Positions 35,549 to 44,299 of a stretch of DNA of 51,099 nucleotides are shown here, one piece after another. The notes under the pieces were generated by a model. It was not told where the DNA came from. It was given only the letters and a program-made list of their open reading frames with translations, and ran no database searches. The stretch spans positions 1 to 51,099 of the forward strand of contig JAFTKO010000017.1 of NCBI GenBank assembly GCA_017453205.1, read 5' to 3'. Positions within the stretch are counted from its first letter, which is position 1, and the number at the start of each line of letters is the position of its first letter. The stretch comes from Clostridia bacterium. GTDB taxonomy: Bacteria > Bacillota > Clostridia > Oscillospirales > CAG-272. The position numbers and the translations under genes were made by a program.

Positions 35549-37261
35549 ATGTACAGACCCGAATATCCGCGCCCGCAAATGGTGCGCACCGATTGGATCA
35601 ACCTCAACGGGACTTGGGAATACCGCGCTGACCGTGCAGGCTCCGGTACCGACCGCAAATTCTTTTTGCCCGAAACCGCATTTGACGAACGCATCGAGGT
35701 GCCGTTTTGCCGCGAGAGTGTGCTCTCCGGTATTGGAGATACCGATTTTTGCGAAACGGTTTGGTATCGCAAAACCCTTTCTTTGCCCCAAGCTTGGGAT
35801 GGAAAGCGCGTGCTTCTCCATATCGGCGCTTGCGATTTTCGCACCACGCTTTGGGTAGACGGCAAGGAGATCGGTACGCACGTGGGCGGATTTGTATCTT
35901 TTTCCTTTGATCTCACCGACCATCTGACCAACCGCCAGCCCGTCATCGTTTTGCGCGTACAGGACGATGTGCGCTCCAAAAAACAAGCCGGCGGAAAGCA
36001 AAGTCACAGCTACTATTCCAAGGGCTGTTCCTATACCCGCACTACAGGCATTTGGCAGACCGTTTGGCTCGAGGCGGTGGAGCAGACCTACATTAAAAAT
36101 ACCAAATACTATCCCGACATTGATGCGGGAACATTGACCGTCCTTGCCAACGCCGAGAACGCAGACGGTATGATGCTGACGGCAAAAGCCTTTTATGAGG
36201 GCAGGGAAGTGGCAAACACCTCCGCTTCGGTGCACGGCAAGCAAGCCATGCTGACGTTGGCTTTGAGTGAACTGCACCTGTGGGAGGTTGGCAACGGCAG
36301 ATTGTACGATCTCGAATTGACGCTTGGAAACGATTGTGTCAAGAGCTATTTCGGTATGCGCAGCATCGGTTGGAAGGATGGCATTTTTACACTGAACGGC
36401 AAGGTCGTGTTCCAAAGATTGGTGTTGGATCAAGGCTTTTATCCCGATGGTATTTGGACTGCGCCGTCCGAGCAAGCCCTCATTGATGATATCATGCGCT
36501 CCATGGCGATGGGCTTTAACGGCGCGCGTCTGCATCAAAAGGTGTTCGAGCCGCTCTTCCTGTATCATTGCGATCGCCTCGGCTATCTTGTATGGGGCGA
36601 GGAAGGAAACTGGGGATTGGACATTAACAGTGTGGAGTGTTGGCGGACCTTTCTTCCCGAGTGGCAGGAGGTGTTGGAGCGCGATTTCAACCATCCCGCC
36701 ATCATCGGTTGGTGTCCGCTCAATGAGACACAGCAAAACCAAGATCCCGCATTTGTCAAATTCCTTGCCGATATGACGCGTTCGGTCGATCCCACGCGCC
36801 TGTACATCGAGGCTTCGGGCTGGCGCCATATTCCGGGGCTTGCAGACATGGTGGATGTACACGACTACTGCCAGGATCCCGCCGCGTTTGCCGCCAAGTA
36901 TGAGCCGCTCAAAAATGAGGAGACCATTGCACTTAATCTGCCCAAGAGCTGGAAATATCAAGAGACTTGTGTCCCCACATTTGTCAGCGAGTATGGCGGC
37001 ATCCATTGGAATGCCGATGACACTGCGGGGGACTCGTGGGGATACGGCTCCACGCCGACAAGCCCCGAGGAGTTCATCAGCCGTTTCAAGGGATTGACCG
37101 AGGCGATCCTGTTCCATCCCAAAATGAGCGGACTTTGCTACACACAGCTTACCGACGTTGAACAGGAGCAAAACGGACTTTACACCTATGACCGCCGCGC
37201 AAAATTCGATCCCGCAATCTTCCACGCAATTCTGACTCAAAAGGCGGCAGTGGAAGAGTGA
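35549..37261 (+). CDS. Glycoside hydrolase family 2 enzyme
   Basis: This 570-residue cytoplasmic enzyme has the GH2 layout: a sugar-binding jelly roll (about 1-175, starting MVRTDWINLNGTWEYR), an Ig-like domain (about 180-275), then a TIM barrel. The acid/base Glu393 (PLNETQ) and the nucleophile Glu481 (VSEYGG) are present. Specificity (beta-galactosidase, glucuronidase or mannosidase) is not fixed by these motifs; its short length points to a reduced GH2. GGAGG lies before the ATG. Two promoters precede it, one with the tandem repeats. Confidence 0.88.
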   Translation: MYRPEYPRPQMVRTDWINLNGTWEYRADRAGSGTDRKFFLPETAFDERIEVPFCRESVLSGIGDTDFCETVWYRKTLSLPQAWDGKRVLLHIGACDFRTTLWVDGKEIGTHVGGFVSFSFDLTDHLTNRQPVIVLRVQDDVRSKKQAGGKQSHSYYSKGCSYTRTTGIWQTVWLEAVEQTYIKNTKYYPDIDAGTLTVLANAENADGMMLTAKAFYEGREVANTSASVHGKQAMLTLALSELHLWEVGNGRLYDLELTLGNDCVKSYFGMRSIGWKDGIFTLNGKVVFQRLVLDQGFYPDGIWTAPSEQALIDDIMRSMAMGFNGARLHQKVFEPLFLYHCDRLGYLVWGEEGNWGLDINSVECWRTFLPEWQEVLERDFNHPAIIGWCPLNETQQNQDPAFVKFLADMTRSVDPTRLYIEASGWRHIPGLADMVDVHDYCQDPAAFAAKYEPLKNEETIALNLPKSWKYQETCVPTFVSEYGGIHWNADDTAGDSWGYGSTPTSPEEFISRFKGLTEAILFHPKMSGLCYTQLTDVEQEQNGLYTYDRRAKFDPAIFHAILTQKAAVEE

Positions 37262-37291
37262 GATTTTTTACAACTTTATATTGATTTTTTC

Positions 37292-37324
37292 AAAAGGAAC
37301 CGTGAACATCGCGGTTCCTTTTTT
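37292..37324 (+). terminator. Terminator after GH2 gene
   Basis: AAAAGGAACCG and CGGTTCCTTTT arms around TGAACATCG, followed by further T residues. Confidence 0.9.
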
Positions 37325-37577
37325 CTGTCAATGTTTTGTAACCCTCGTAGAGGAGGTTTACGAAGCGCCGTGGAGTTTGTAGAGCATGAGCGATGAAAGC
37401 AAAACCGACCGAGCTACGCGAGGGGAGGGGCAAGCATCACAGTCGCCAAGGCGACTTTACAGGATCACGTTTAAAATTTTACTATCTTGCCAACGGAAAG
37501 TTACTACCAAAAATTGTTTATATCCGCCAAAAATCCCGTGTCGATTTTTGCTATAATTGCTAAAGACGCAACAAATG

Positions 37578-37642
37578 AGTAAATAAACCTTGATTTTAAG
37601 TAAATATTTGGGATTGAAAAGTGCAAAATGAAATTATATAAT
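37578..37642 (+). promoter_or_regulatory. Promoter with 21-bp tandem WGTAAA operator (site 3)
   Basis: AGTAAATA occurs at 37578-37585 and again at 37599-37606, identical and exactly 21 bases apart, separated by AACCTTGATTTTA. TTGAAA (37614-37619) and TATAAT (37637-37642) with a 17-base spacer follow at the same distances as in sites 1, 2 and 4. Confidence 0.85.
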
Positions 37643-37703
37643 AAAAGGGCAAGGATCGGATCCACCCTTGAAAAAAATAAATATAATAAGGGGATTTTTA
37701 ATT

Positions 37704-39089
37704 ATGAAAAAAAGCGTACTCAAAATTACGGCGCTTTTCATGAGCTTGCTCATGCTGGTTGGCATGGCAATTATTCCTGTTGGTGCCGAAGATACGACGG
37801 ATACCGCAGTAAATGGTTTGGCGTTAATAGAAAGTTACGGTTTGGAATATGCAGAAACATGGCAAAAGGGCAATGCTGATGCAGGGTACACGCCTGTATC
37901 TGCTGCTACACTGGTTGACGGTTCTGCTAACGGAATGAGCAATTATCTTGTTATCAAATTTGGAACGTCCGATAACTATCCTGTTTTTCAGTTGCCTGCC
38001 TCGGTAACAGCTACAGGATTGACAGATTATACGATTGAAATTGATGTGATTACAACCGAAGGTCAAGCCACTCAAGGTCAGTATCTTTATTTTGCAAAGA
38101 ATGGAAATACAAAAGTTGGATTTTTATATAAGACGGGAAGCTATACTGATGATACGGCAAGAGGTATTATTTCACAAGTTGGTAATAAGCTTAGCTTGAG
38201 TGAAAATTTAATTTTTGGACAGACCCCTTTGGCAAACAGTTCTACTGCTGTGGGTGGGTACCACAGCTTTAAAATTACAGTTTCGTCGGTAACTGATGGT
38301 GCATCTGCCGTAAATGTATCCATTGACGGTGTTGATGTGAGTAGGTACATTACTGCAAGCGCGGCTTTAACATCTTATCTTGGATTTAGTGGTTGGGGTT
38401 TCACCGGTAACTCGACTATCGGCTTTGATAATATTAAAGTAACCGACAATTCTAATGGTACTAATAATGTTGTATATGAAGAAGATTTTGAATCAACAGT
38501 GGTTTCCTATGATGATATTTCTGCTTACAGAAGTGAAAGTGGTTTTGTAGCGCCTACGATTTCTTTGGAAACTGTCAATTCCAGAGGGGGAGGTTATACA
38601 TATACAGGTAGCCCCCAAATCTTCGCCGGCTGGTACACCGACGCGGCTTGCACCACGCCTCTCGCAACCGATGTGACCACGGGTGCGGCATACGCAAAAT
38701 TTGTTCCTGCAGATGTGCTTACCGTACAGGGACAAATTACCGACGGTACGACCTCTGCTAATGCAACCACCGATCTGCGTTTGGTCTCCACGGTAGATTG
38801 CCTTGATTATCAGTATGCGGGCTTCCGTTTGGTTTACAATGAAGCAACGGGCTACAGCGACAATATTACCACCGTTTACAAGACGATTACAGGTGCGGAT
38901 AACACCTATGTACCCACCGTGTTCTCTTCGGCTTCCGAGTATTTTGTACTTTACAACATTACCTCGGTGCCTACCACGGCTACCATTGCCGTTAACGCTT
39001 ACTGGGTGACTGCCGACGGTACCACCGTAAACGGGGAAGCAGTTGCCATCAGCATTGCCGATGCCATTGCGGCAATCGCACAATCATAA
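37704..39089 (+). CDS. Secreted protein with ConA-like domain and C-terminal repeat-family domain
   Basis: This 461-residue protein has a signal peptide ending near IPVGAED. Residues about 25-270 form a concanavalin A-like sandwich, homologous to that of the protein at 39483 (LRVKFG/YP, VGF, FSGWGF, IGFDNI blocks). The C-terminal region (from about 320) carries FAGWYTDAACTTP, then DLRLVSTVDCLDYQYAGFRL, the same domain as at the end of the GLUG protein at 7897. Codon usage shifts from AT-rich to GC-richer near base 38610, suggesting domain shuffling. There is no anchor. ATG 37704 follows AAGGGG; a TTG at 37668 is less likely. Function: probable glycan binding. Confidence 0.8.
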   Translation: MKKSVLKITALFMSLLMLVGMAIIPVGAEDTTDTAVNGLALIESYGLEYAETWQKGNADAGYTPVSAATLVDGSANGMSNYLVIKFGTSDNYPVFQLPASVTATGLTDYTIEIDVITTEGQATQGQYLYFAKNGNTKVGFLYKTGSYTDDTARGIISQVGNKLSLSENLIFGQTPLANSSTAVGGYHSFKITVSSVTDGASAVNVSIDGVDVSRYITASAALTSYLGFSGWGFTGNSTIGFDNIKVTDNSNGTNNVVYEEDFESTVVSYDDISAYRSESGFVAPTISLETVNSRGGGYTYTGSPQIFAGWYTDAACTTPLATDVTTGAAYAKFVPADVLTVQGQITDGTTSANATTDLRLVSTVDCLDYQYAGFRLVYNEATGYSDNITTVYKTITGADNTYVPTVFSSASEYFVLYNITSVPTTATIAVNAYWVTADGTTVNGEAVAISIADAIAAIAQS

Positions 39090-39103
39090 AGGAGGGGAAG
39101 ATC

Positions 39104-39268
39104 ATGTTGAACAAACAGAACCTTTATCAAAATCCCAGCGTTCAAATCGTTCTTTTTGAGAACGAGGATATTCTCACCTTGAGCAACGGCGGGGATGGAT
39201 CGGGTAATTCCAAAGCCTTTAGCGACATCTTCAATTTGACAAACGATGATGTGGTTATTGTTGATTAA
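39104..39268 (+). CDS. Short peptide with EDILT motif (54 aa), function unknown
   Basis: A 54-residue frame with AAAGGAGGGG upstream of the ATG, 14 bases after the secreted protein stop. The motif PSVQIVLFENEDILTLS matches the peptide at 11601. It ends in acidic hydrophobic NDDVVIVD. A strong hairpin (39286-39315) without a T run follows. It is probably co-transcribed with the secreted protein. No function can be assigned. Confidence 0.7.
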   Translation: MLNKQNLYQNPSVQIVLFENEDILTLSNGGDGSGNSKAFSDIFNLTNDDVVIVD

Positions 39269-39285
39269 ATATTGACACAATCGCC

Positions 39286-39315
39286 GTAAGGCTCGCCGGT
39301 TTTCGGCGGGCCTTA
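39286..39315 (+). terminator. Imperfect hairpin after the short peptide gene
   Basis: GTAAGGCTCGCC pairs with GGCGGGCCTTAC across GGTTTTC. No clear T run follows, so it may only slow transcription or stabilise RNA. Confidence 0.5.
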
Positions 39316-39358
39316 CCGTCGTGGTTTACGGGCATACAACTTGCACAAAAAACAAAAA

Positions 39359-39423
39359 TGTAAAGATATCTTGATTATATGTAAAGATATTGAGTTGAAA
39401 ATCTTCCGCAACTATTGTATAAT
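39359..39423 (+). promoter_or_regulatory. Promoter with 21-bp tandem WGTAAA operator (site 4)
   Basis: ATGTAAAGATAT occurs at 39358-39369 and 39379-39390, identical over 12 bases and exactly 21 bases apart. TTGAAA (39395-39400) and TATAAT (39418-39423) follow with a 17-base spacer. This is the best-preserved copy of the shared operator architecture. Confidence 0.85.
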
Positions 39424-39482
39424 AAAATCAGCAAGGGCACATGAACCTTTGTGAATAAAAAACAAAAAGGAGAAGAAAACCC

Positions 39483-40871
39483 ATGAAAACACACGCAATC
39501 AAACTTTTGTCCCTGTTGTTGACCCTTTTGATGTTGCTTTCCGTGTCCGTTGTTGCTATCCAAGCAACGGAGCAAGACAGCGGCACAACAGATGAAGGCA
39601 CGACTGATGATGGTGCGACAACACCCGACAATCATACCCTTACCGGCAATGCGCTCCTCAAGGCTTACGGTATTGTATGCAACAGCAAGGACAACGATGA
39701 CGGTACCAACGGCGACGTTGCTGAAGCAAAGATCACCGGTGCTGACGGAAATGCCTATTTGGAACTCAAATTCGGAGATTCTGCAAGCTATCCCAAAATC
39801 TTTCTTGACGCGACCAACGAAACTGCCGATGCAGGTAATCAGCTGTACAACTACACGGTAAGCATCGATTTTATCGTGGTTGATAACAGCACCAACAAGC
39901 TGATCAACTTCTTCTACGCAAACAACGGCTCTAAGGATGGCACCGTCGGTTTCCGTACCGGTCCGTACACAGAGGACAAAAACTGGGGAATTGTTCAGCT
40001 TGAAAATATGGCATTGCAAACCGCTACCGACAAGATGTATTTCGGAGAGGGTATCTTCTCGGCAAGCAAGACCGAAAAAGGTACTGTACATACATTTGAG
40101 GTCACTGTCAATGCCGAAAAGCTCGGTGCAGTCCCCACCATTTCCGTAACGGTAGACGGTGTTAATGTTGGTGTTACCAATACAGCGGCTTTGGCAACCT
40201 CCCGTATCGGTTTTTCGGGCTACAAGGGCTCTGTGATAGGTATCGATAATATCTGTCTCAAGGACAACACCACCGATACCGTTGTAACCAACATCACCTT
40301 TGAGGATCACTCCTACGGCGATACTCTGCAATCCATCGACGATGACAACCACGGCTTTGCTTGTGTTTGCGGTGTTGCCGTAACCGAGGCACACGCTTAT
40401 GACGCGGGCGTGGAGATCGATGACGAGACCTCCTGCACCACCAAAAAATCCATGAAGTACACCTGCTCCATTTGCCAACATGAAAAGGTTGTTGCCAATC
40501 AACACACCCCCGGCGAGCTTGAAACCGTAAACGATACCTGTACCGAGGACGGTTACACCTCCATCAAGTGCACCGTTTGTAATGAAGAGCTCCAACATAC
40601 CGTGATCGAGAATGACGGACATGATTACGGCCTTTGGGAAAAGACCGACAACGGCAAAAAGCGTACCTGTACCGTTTGCGGTGCCGTAGAAGAGGATGTT
40701 GAGAAGACAGAGGCACCCGAAACCGAGGCTACGCCTGCGGAAAGCCAGACGCAAGCACCCGCTGCCACCGAGGAAAAGAAAGGGTGCGGCGCTGTTGTGG
40801 CAACACCTGCCATCACTGCACTCCTTGTTGGCGGTGCGCTGTTGTTTGCCAAAAAGAAAAAAGAGGATTGA
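39483..40871 (+). CDS. Secreted ConA-like surface protein with cysteine repeats and C-terminal anchor
   Basis: This 462-residue protein has a signal peptide and an N-terminal sandwich domain paralogous to 37704 (LELKFGDSASYPKIFL, RIGFSGYKGSVIGIDNI, NITFEDHSYGDTLQS). From about residue 300 four cysteine-pair modules (CVCG, CSICQ, CTVCN, CTVCG) with HDYG/HAYD spacers resemble repeated zinc-ribbon-like modules common in Clostridia surface proteins. A Thr/Ala/Glu linker, KKGCGAVVAT, a hydrophobic helix and KKKKED finish the chain; no LPXTG. It heads an operon of five genes to 45850 under the site 4 promoter. GGAG precedes the ATG. Confidence 0.85.
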   Translation: MKTHAIKLLSLLLTLLMLLSVSVVAIQATEQDSGTTDEGTTDDGATTPDNHTLTGNALLKAYGIVCNSKDNDDGTNGDVAEAKITGADGNAYLELKFGDSASYPKIFLDATNETADAGNQLYNYTVSIDFIVVDNSTNKLINFFYANNGSKDGTVGFRTGPYTEDKNWGIVQLENMALQTATDKMYFGEGIFSASKTEKGTVHTFEVTVNAEKLGAVPTISVTVDGVNVGVTNTAALATSRIGFSGYKGSVIGIDNICLKDNTTDTVVTNITFEDHSYGDTLQSIDDDNHGFACVCGVAVTEAHAYDAGVEIDDETSCTTKKSMKYTCSICQHEKVVANQHTPGELETVNDTCTEDGYTSIKCTVCNEELQHTVIENDGHDYGLWEKTDNGKKRTCTVCGAVEEDVEKTEAPETEATPAESQTQAPAATEEKKGCGAVVATPAITALLVGGALLFAKKKKED

Positions 40872-40967
40872 TCCCATTCCTCGATGAATGAAAGCTTTCG
40901 AGGAGGACTTTGATAGATGTCGCTGTCCTCCTCGATTTTATCCCAAACATCAAAAAAGGAGATTATC

Positions 40968-42467
40968 ATGAAAAACATATTTGCAAAAATAATATTGCTT
41001 TTGTTGGCGCTCTCCATGCTTTTCGGCTTTGCCGCGTGCAAGAAAGACGATGGAAAAAAGACGCCTACCGATACCCAACCCCCGGAGGAAGAGACCGATC
41101 CCTATCAAAAGGACTCGATCCCCGATAATATCAACTACGGGGAAGAAGAAGTGGTGATCCTGTATGATGAACTGCGTCCCGAAGAGTTTGATCCCGAAGG
41201 CGCTTCCTTTGTGGAAGAGGCGGTCATGTCGAGAAACACCAAGGTCGAGCAGCGTCTCAATGTGACACTTAACTTTACCCCCACCACCGGCGGTTACATC
41301 AATACCGGACTTTCTCCCTTTAAGGCAACCGTGGAAAACGATGTTGTGGGCGGTCTCAATACCTTTGATATTTGCGCAGACTACGGTATGACCATCGGTA
41401 GCTGTGCTGTAAGCGGTCTTTGTGTGAATTTGACCGATTACGATATTATCGATTTCGACGCGCCTTGGTGGGCGTCCGACTTGAGCACCAGTGCCACCAT
41501 CAACAACAAGCTGTATTTTGGTGTCGGTGATATTTCCACCAGCTATCTTTCCAACATGTACTGCATGTTCTTCAATGAGGACTTGGTGAATGACCTCACG
41601 CTTCAAAGTCCGTATGATATGGTGGAAATGGACAACTGGAAGTGGGAGTTCTTTATGCAATATTGCAATGAGATCTATGCCGACCTGGATAATGTGGAGG
41701 GGAAAAGCGTTGGCGACCGCTACGGTCTTACCATGACACATGTCACCGGTGAATCTGTTTTTTACAGCGGCGGATGTCAAATGTTGGAGCTGGACACAGA
41801 CGGAAATTTGATCCTTTCCGAGACGATGAGTAACAGCCGCGCTTCCAATTTCTACTCCTTGACCACCTCTTTCTTCAACGATAGCAACAATGTATATGTA
41901 AACGAAAAAGACGATGATAATGATGGCGTTGTCAACTGGAAAGATAATTTCTTGGACGGAAACAGTGTATTTACCATCTCGCAGCTCAGCTTTGCAAAAG
42001 CAATTATTGACTCGGGCAGCGGTATGAAGTTTGGTGTTCTTCCGCTTCCCAAATACGACGATAACCAAAACTATCGCTCGGCTTGTTGGGTGGGACGTAC
42101 CCTGTATTTCATTTCCTCCGGTTCACCCGTCGCCGAGATGGCGGCAACCACCTTCGAGTGCTTGGCATCCGAGGGCTATCGCCAGGTAACCCCCGTCCTG
42201 TACGAGGATACCTACAAGCTTCGTTACTCCAAGGACGAGACCAGCGGTCAGATGATCGACCTCATCCGTGCCTCCATCGTGTTCGACCTTGCTCAGGTCT
42301 ACACCTATTCCTTTGAGGATCAGATTCCCACCAGAATGACGCGTGCGCTGACATTTGGTACCATTTCCGGCTATGCAACCGAGATGCAGAATATTTCCAC
42401 CGCAATGGCAACCTACAAGAGCGGTATGCAGCAGGTGGTACAGACGATCTACAATTCCTATCAGTGA
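40968..42467 (+). CDS. Extracellular solute-binding lipoprotein
   Basis: This 499-residue protein has a lipobox (GFAAC, Cys24) and the family layout seen at 5824, with FGVLPLPKYDDNQNYRS late in the chain (equivalent to IGYLPLPKLDE). An acidic segment DDDNDGVVNWKD (about residues 328-339) looks like an EF-hand or dockerin-type calcium loop inserted in one lobe. It would deliver a ligand to an ABC importer, but no permease lies nearby. ATG 40968 follows AAAGGAG; an earlier in-frame ATG at 40917 is not preceded by a site. The 96-base gap upstream suggests operon membership. Confidence 0.85.
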   Translation: MKNIFAKIILLLLALSMLFGFAACKKDDGKKTPTDTQPPEEETDPYQKDSIPDNINYGEEEVVILYDELRPEEFDPEGASFVEEAVMSRNTKVEQRLNVTLNFTPTTGGYINTGLSPFKATVENDVVGGLNTFDICADYGMTIGSCAVSGLCVNLTDYDIIDFDAPWWASDLSTSATINNKLYFGVGDISTSYLSNMYCMFFNEDLVNDLTLQSPYDMVEMDNWKWEFFMQYCNEIYADLDNVEGKSVGDRYGLTMTHVTGESVFYSGGCQMLELDTDGNLILSETMSNSRASNFYSLTTSFFNDSNNVYVNEKDDDNDGVVNWKDNFLDGNSVFTISQLSFAKAIIDSGSGMKFGVLPLPKYDDNQNYRSACWVGRTLYFISSGSPVAEMAATTFECLASEGYRQVTPVLYEDTYKLRYSKDETSGQMIDLIRASIVFDLAQVYTYSFEDQIPTRMTRALTFGTISGYATEMQNISTAMATYKSGMQQVVQTIYNSYQ

Positions 42468-42489
42468 TCTCCGATTGAGGATAACAACC

Positions 42490-44283
42490 ATGAAAAAAAC
42501 TTTTCAAGTTTTTGTTTTGTTTCTTGCCGTCGTAGCTGTTTTGACCTCCTGTTTTACGGCTTGCGGCGATAAGGATACCCCCGCCGATGACACAGGCACG
42601 GCGGGGTCTGTGGAGAAAAATGATGACCTTTTGACGCTGATTGAAGGCGGCAATGCAAAATGCACCATTGTGTTCCCGTTTTCCGGTGACCAAAACGCAT
42701 CCTCCGCGGCGTTTGCTCTCAAAAAAACACTAAAACAATTGTACGGCATTGATATTCCGACTGCCGACGATTATGACAACGATACGGCAGTTTCCACCGA
42801 TGACGTGGAGATTTTGGTGGGGACCGTCAAGCGTACCGAGGCGGAAGAGGCTTGTGCGCGCTTGGACGCGGACACCGACTGGCTGGTACATGTAAACGGA
42901 AATAAGCTGGTGATCGTTGCCGCCTCCGCTGAGGGTTACGAGCGCGCACTGGCGTATTTGCAAGCGAATTGCTTAAAGGAAGGGGGAACCGACTTGGCAC
43001 TTTCACGTACACTGTCCGCGGGCAGATTGCTCGCCCAAAATGTACTGTTGCAAAATGTGGTACAATCTTATACCATCGTGTTTGCCGAGGGGGCAACCGA
43101 GCGTGTAAAGACCGCAGCACAAACACTGAAAACCGCGCTTGCACCGTATGGCGACGGCAAAGAGATGACCGTGACCTCCGATGCAACGGCTGCGACCGCC
43201 TACGAGATCCTTGTGGGTGAGACTAACCGTCAGGAATCGAAAACCGGTGTGGAACTGTTCTACTATGATTATTTGATCCGCAAGGAGGGCAATAAAATCG
43301 CCATAAACGCGGGCGGTAGCTTTGCCGTGCAAAACGCGGTGGAGCAATTGGTAAGCCTTTTGGTCCGAGAGGATTTGGAGGACCAGTACATCTACCGTTT
43401 TGATACCTCGCTGTTCAACCCGTTGGCATATGATCAAAGCACGTTTGTACCTGCTTGGCAGGGCAGTATCACGGTTCCCACATGGATGACAAACTTTGAC
43501 GAAAAGCTGTACGCCATCACCAATCCCTCGGGACGTCCGATGTGCGTGGCACACAGAGGTGATGTCATCAACTATCCCGAGGACTCTTTGGAGAGCTTTC
43601 TTTCCGCGGCGTTGCTCGGTGCCGATGTTATTGAGATGGATTTGCAGCTGACCAAGGATAACATCATGGTGCTCTGTCATGACACCACTTTGACCAAAAC
43701 GACCAATGTGGCGTCTCTCAAGGGTAAAAATGGGTTGCCCGACTCGGAAAACATTGTTGACTGGACCTATGCCGAGCTGCAACAGCTTTCACTGTTGGAT
43801 GTGAATGGGAATGTCACTCAATACAAACTGCCAAGCTACTATGAGATCTTGCTGACCTTGCGCGGCAGATGCTTCCTTGCGATCGACCAAAAGGTAAGCA
43901 CCTATCACGCGGAGGATGTGCTTGAAATGGCTACCGAGACCGACGCGGTGGAGCTTTCGTTCTACTCGATGTTTCTTTCCGCGTCCTCGGGACCTGCGCA
44001 AAGCAATTCCTATCAGACAATCATCGATTACAGCAAGGCGCATCCCGAAATGACGCGGCTTTCCGGCTATGCGGCAAAGATGGAGTCCTATATGAAGCTG
44101 AGCGGACACCGGATCCGTTCCCGCGGATGGCTCGGCGGCAAAGCTACTACCGATCCCTCCGGCGAAAATCACGAGATCTATCAGAGCAAATATGAGGGAG
44201 GATTAAGGTTGATCTACACCAATAATATCCCTCTGATGTCAACCTTTATTGCAAAATACCAACCCGACTTAACACAATCATAA
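42490..44283 (+). CDS. Lipoprotein glycerophosphodiester phosphodiesterase
   Basis: This 597-residue protein has a lipobox (LTSC, Cys21). Two alpha/beta domains of the GH20b-like type follow (about 45-165 and 190-295, each ending in a hydrophobic strand such as NKLVIVAASA or NKIAINAGGS). The GDPD barrel spans about 345-597, with His355-Arg356 (VAHRGD), Glu382 and Asp384 (VIEMDL) and His397 (LCHDTT). The catalytic set is complete, so it should release glycerol 3-phosphate from glycerophosphodiesters outside the cell. Start chosen at 42490 to give the lipoprotein signal. It follows the solute-binding gene by 22 bases. Confidence 0.9.
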   Translation: MKKTFQVFVLFLAVVAVLTSCFTACGDKDTPADDTGTAGSVEKNDDLLTLIEGGNAKCTIVFPFSGDQNASSAAFALKKTLKQLYGIDIPTADDYDNDTAVSTDDVEILVGTVKRTEAEEACARLDADTDWLVHVNGNKLVIVAASAEGYERALAYLQANCLKEGGTDLALSRTLSAGRLLAQNVLLQNVVQSYTIVFAEGATERVKTAAQTLKTALAPYGDGKEMTVTSDATAATAYEILVGETNRQESKTGVELFYYDYLIRKEGNKIAINAGGSFAVQNAVEQLVSLLVREDLEDQYIYRFDTSLFNPLAYDQSTFVPAWQGSITVPTWMTNFDEKLYAITNPSGRPMCVAHRGDVINYPEDSLESFLSAALLGADVIEMDLQLTKDNIMVLCHDTTLTKTTNVASLKGKNGLPDSENIVDWTYAELQQLSLLDVNGNVTQYKLPSYYEILLTLRGRCFLAIDQKVSTYHAEDVLEMATETDAVELSFYSMFLSASSGPAQSNSYQTIIDYSKAHPEMTRLSGYAAKMESYMKLSGHRIRSRGWLGGKATTDPSGENHEIYQSKYEGGLRLIYTNNIPLMSTFIAKYQPDLTQS

Positions 44284-44299
44284 AGAAACCGGAATAATT

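Larger units (their letters stand above)
37262..37703. repeat. Terminator, dispersed repeat and operator-bearing promoter
   Basis: A terminator at 37292-37324 is followed by a repeat-rich stretch (37338-37504), of which 37438-37504 matches 7421-7491 (shared CACAGTCGCC and CTTGCCAACGG-type blocks). The site 3 promoter is at 37578-37642. No gene is seen. Confidence 0.8.

Noticed and set aside
35531-37240. Minus-strand 569-codon open frame
   Set aside because: Antisense to the GH2 gene, which has clear catalytic glutamates.
39375-40877. Minus-strand 500-codon open frame
   Set aside because: Antisense shadow of the secreted protein at 39483, low complexity and no start site.
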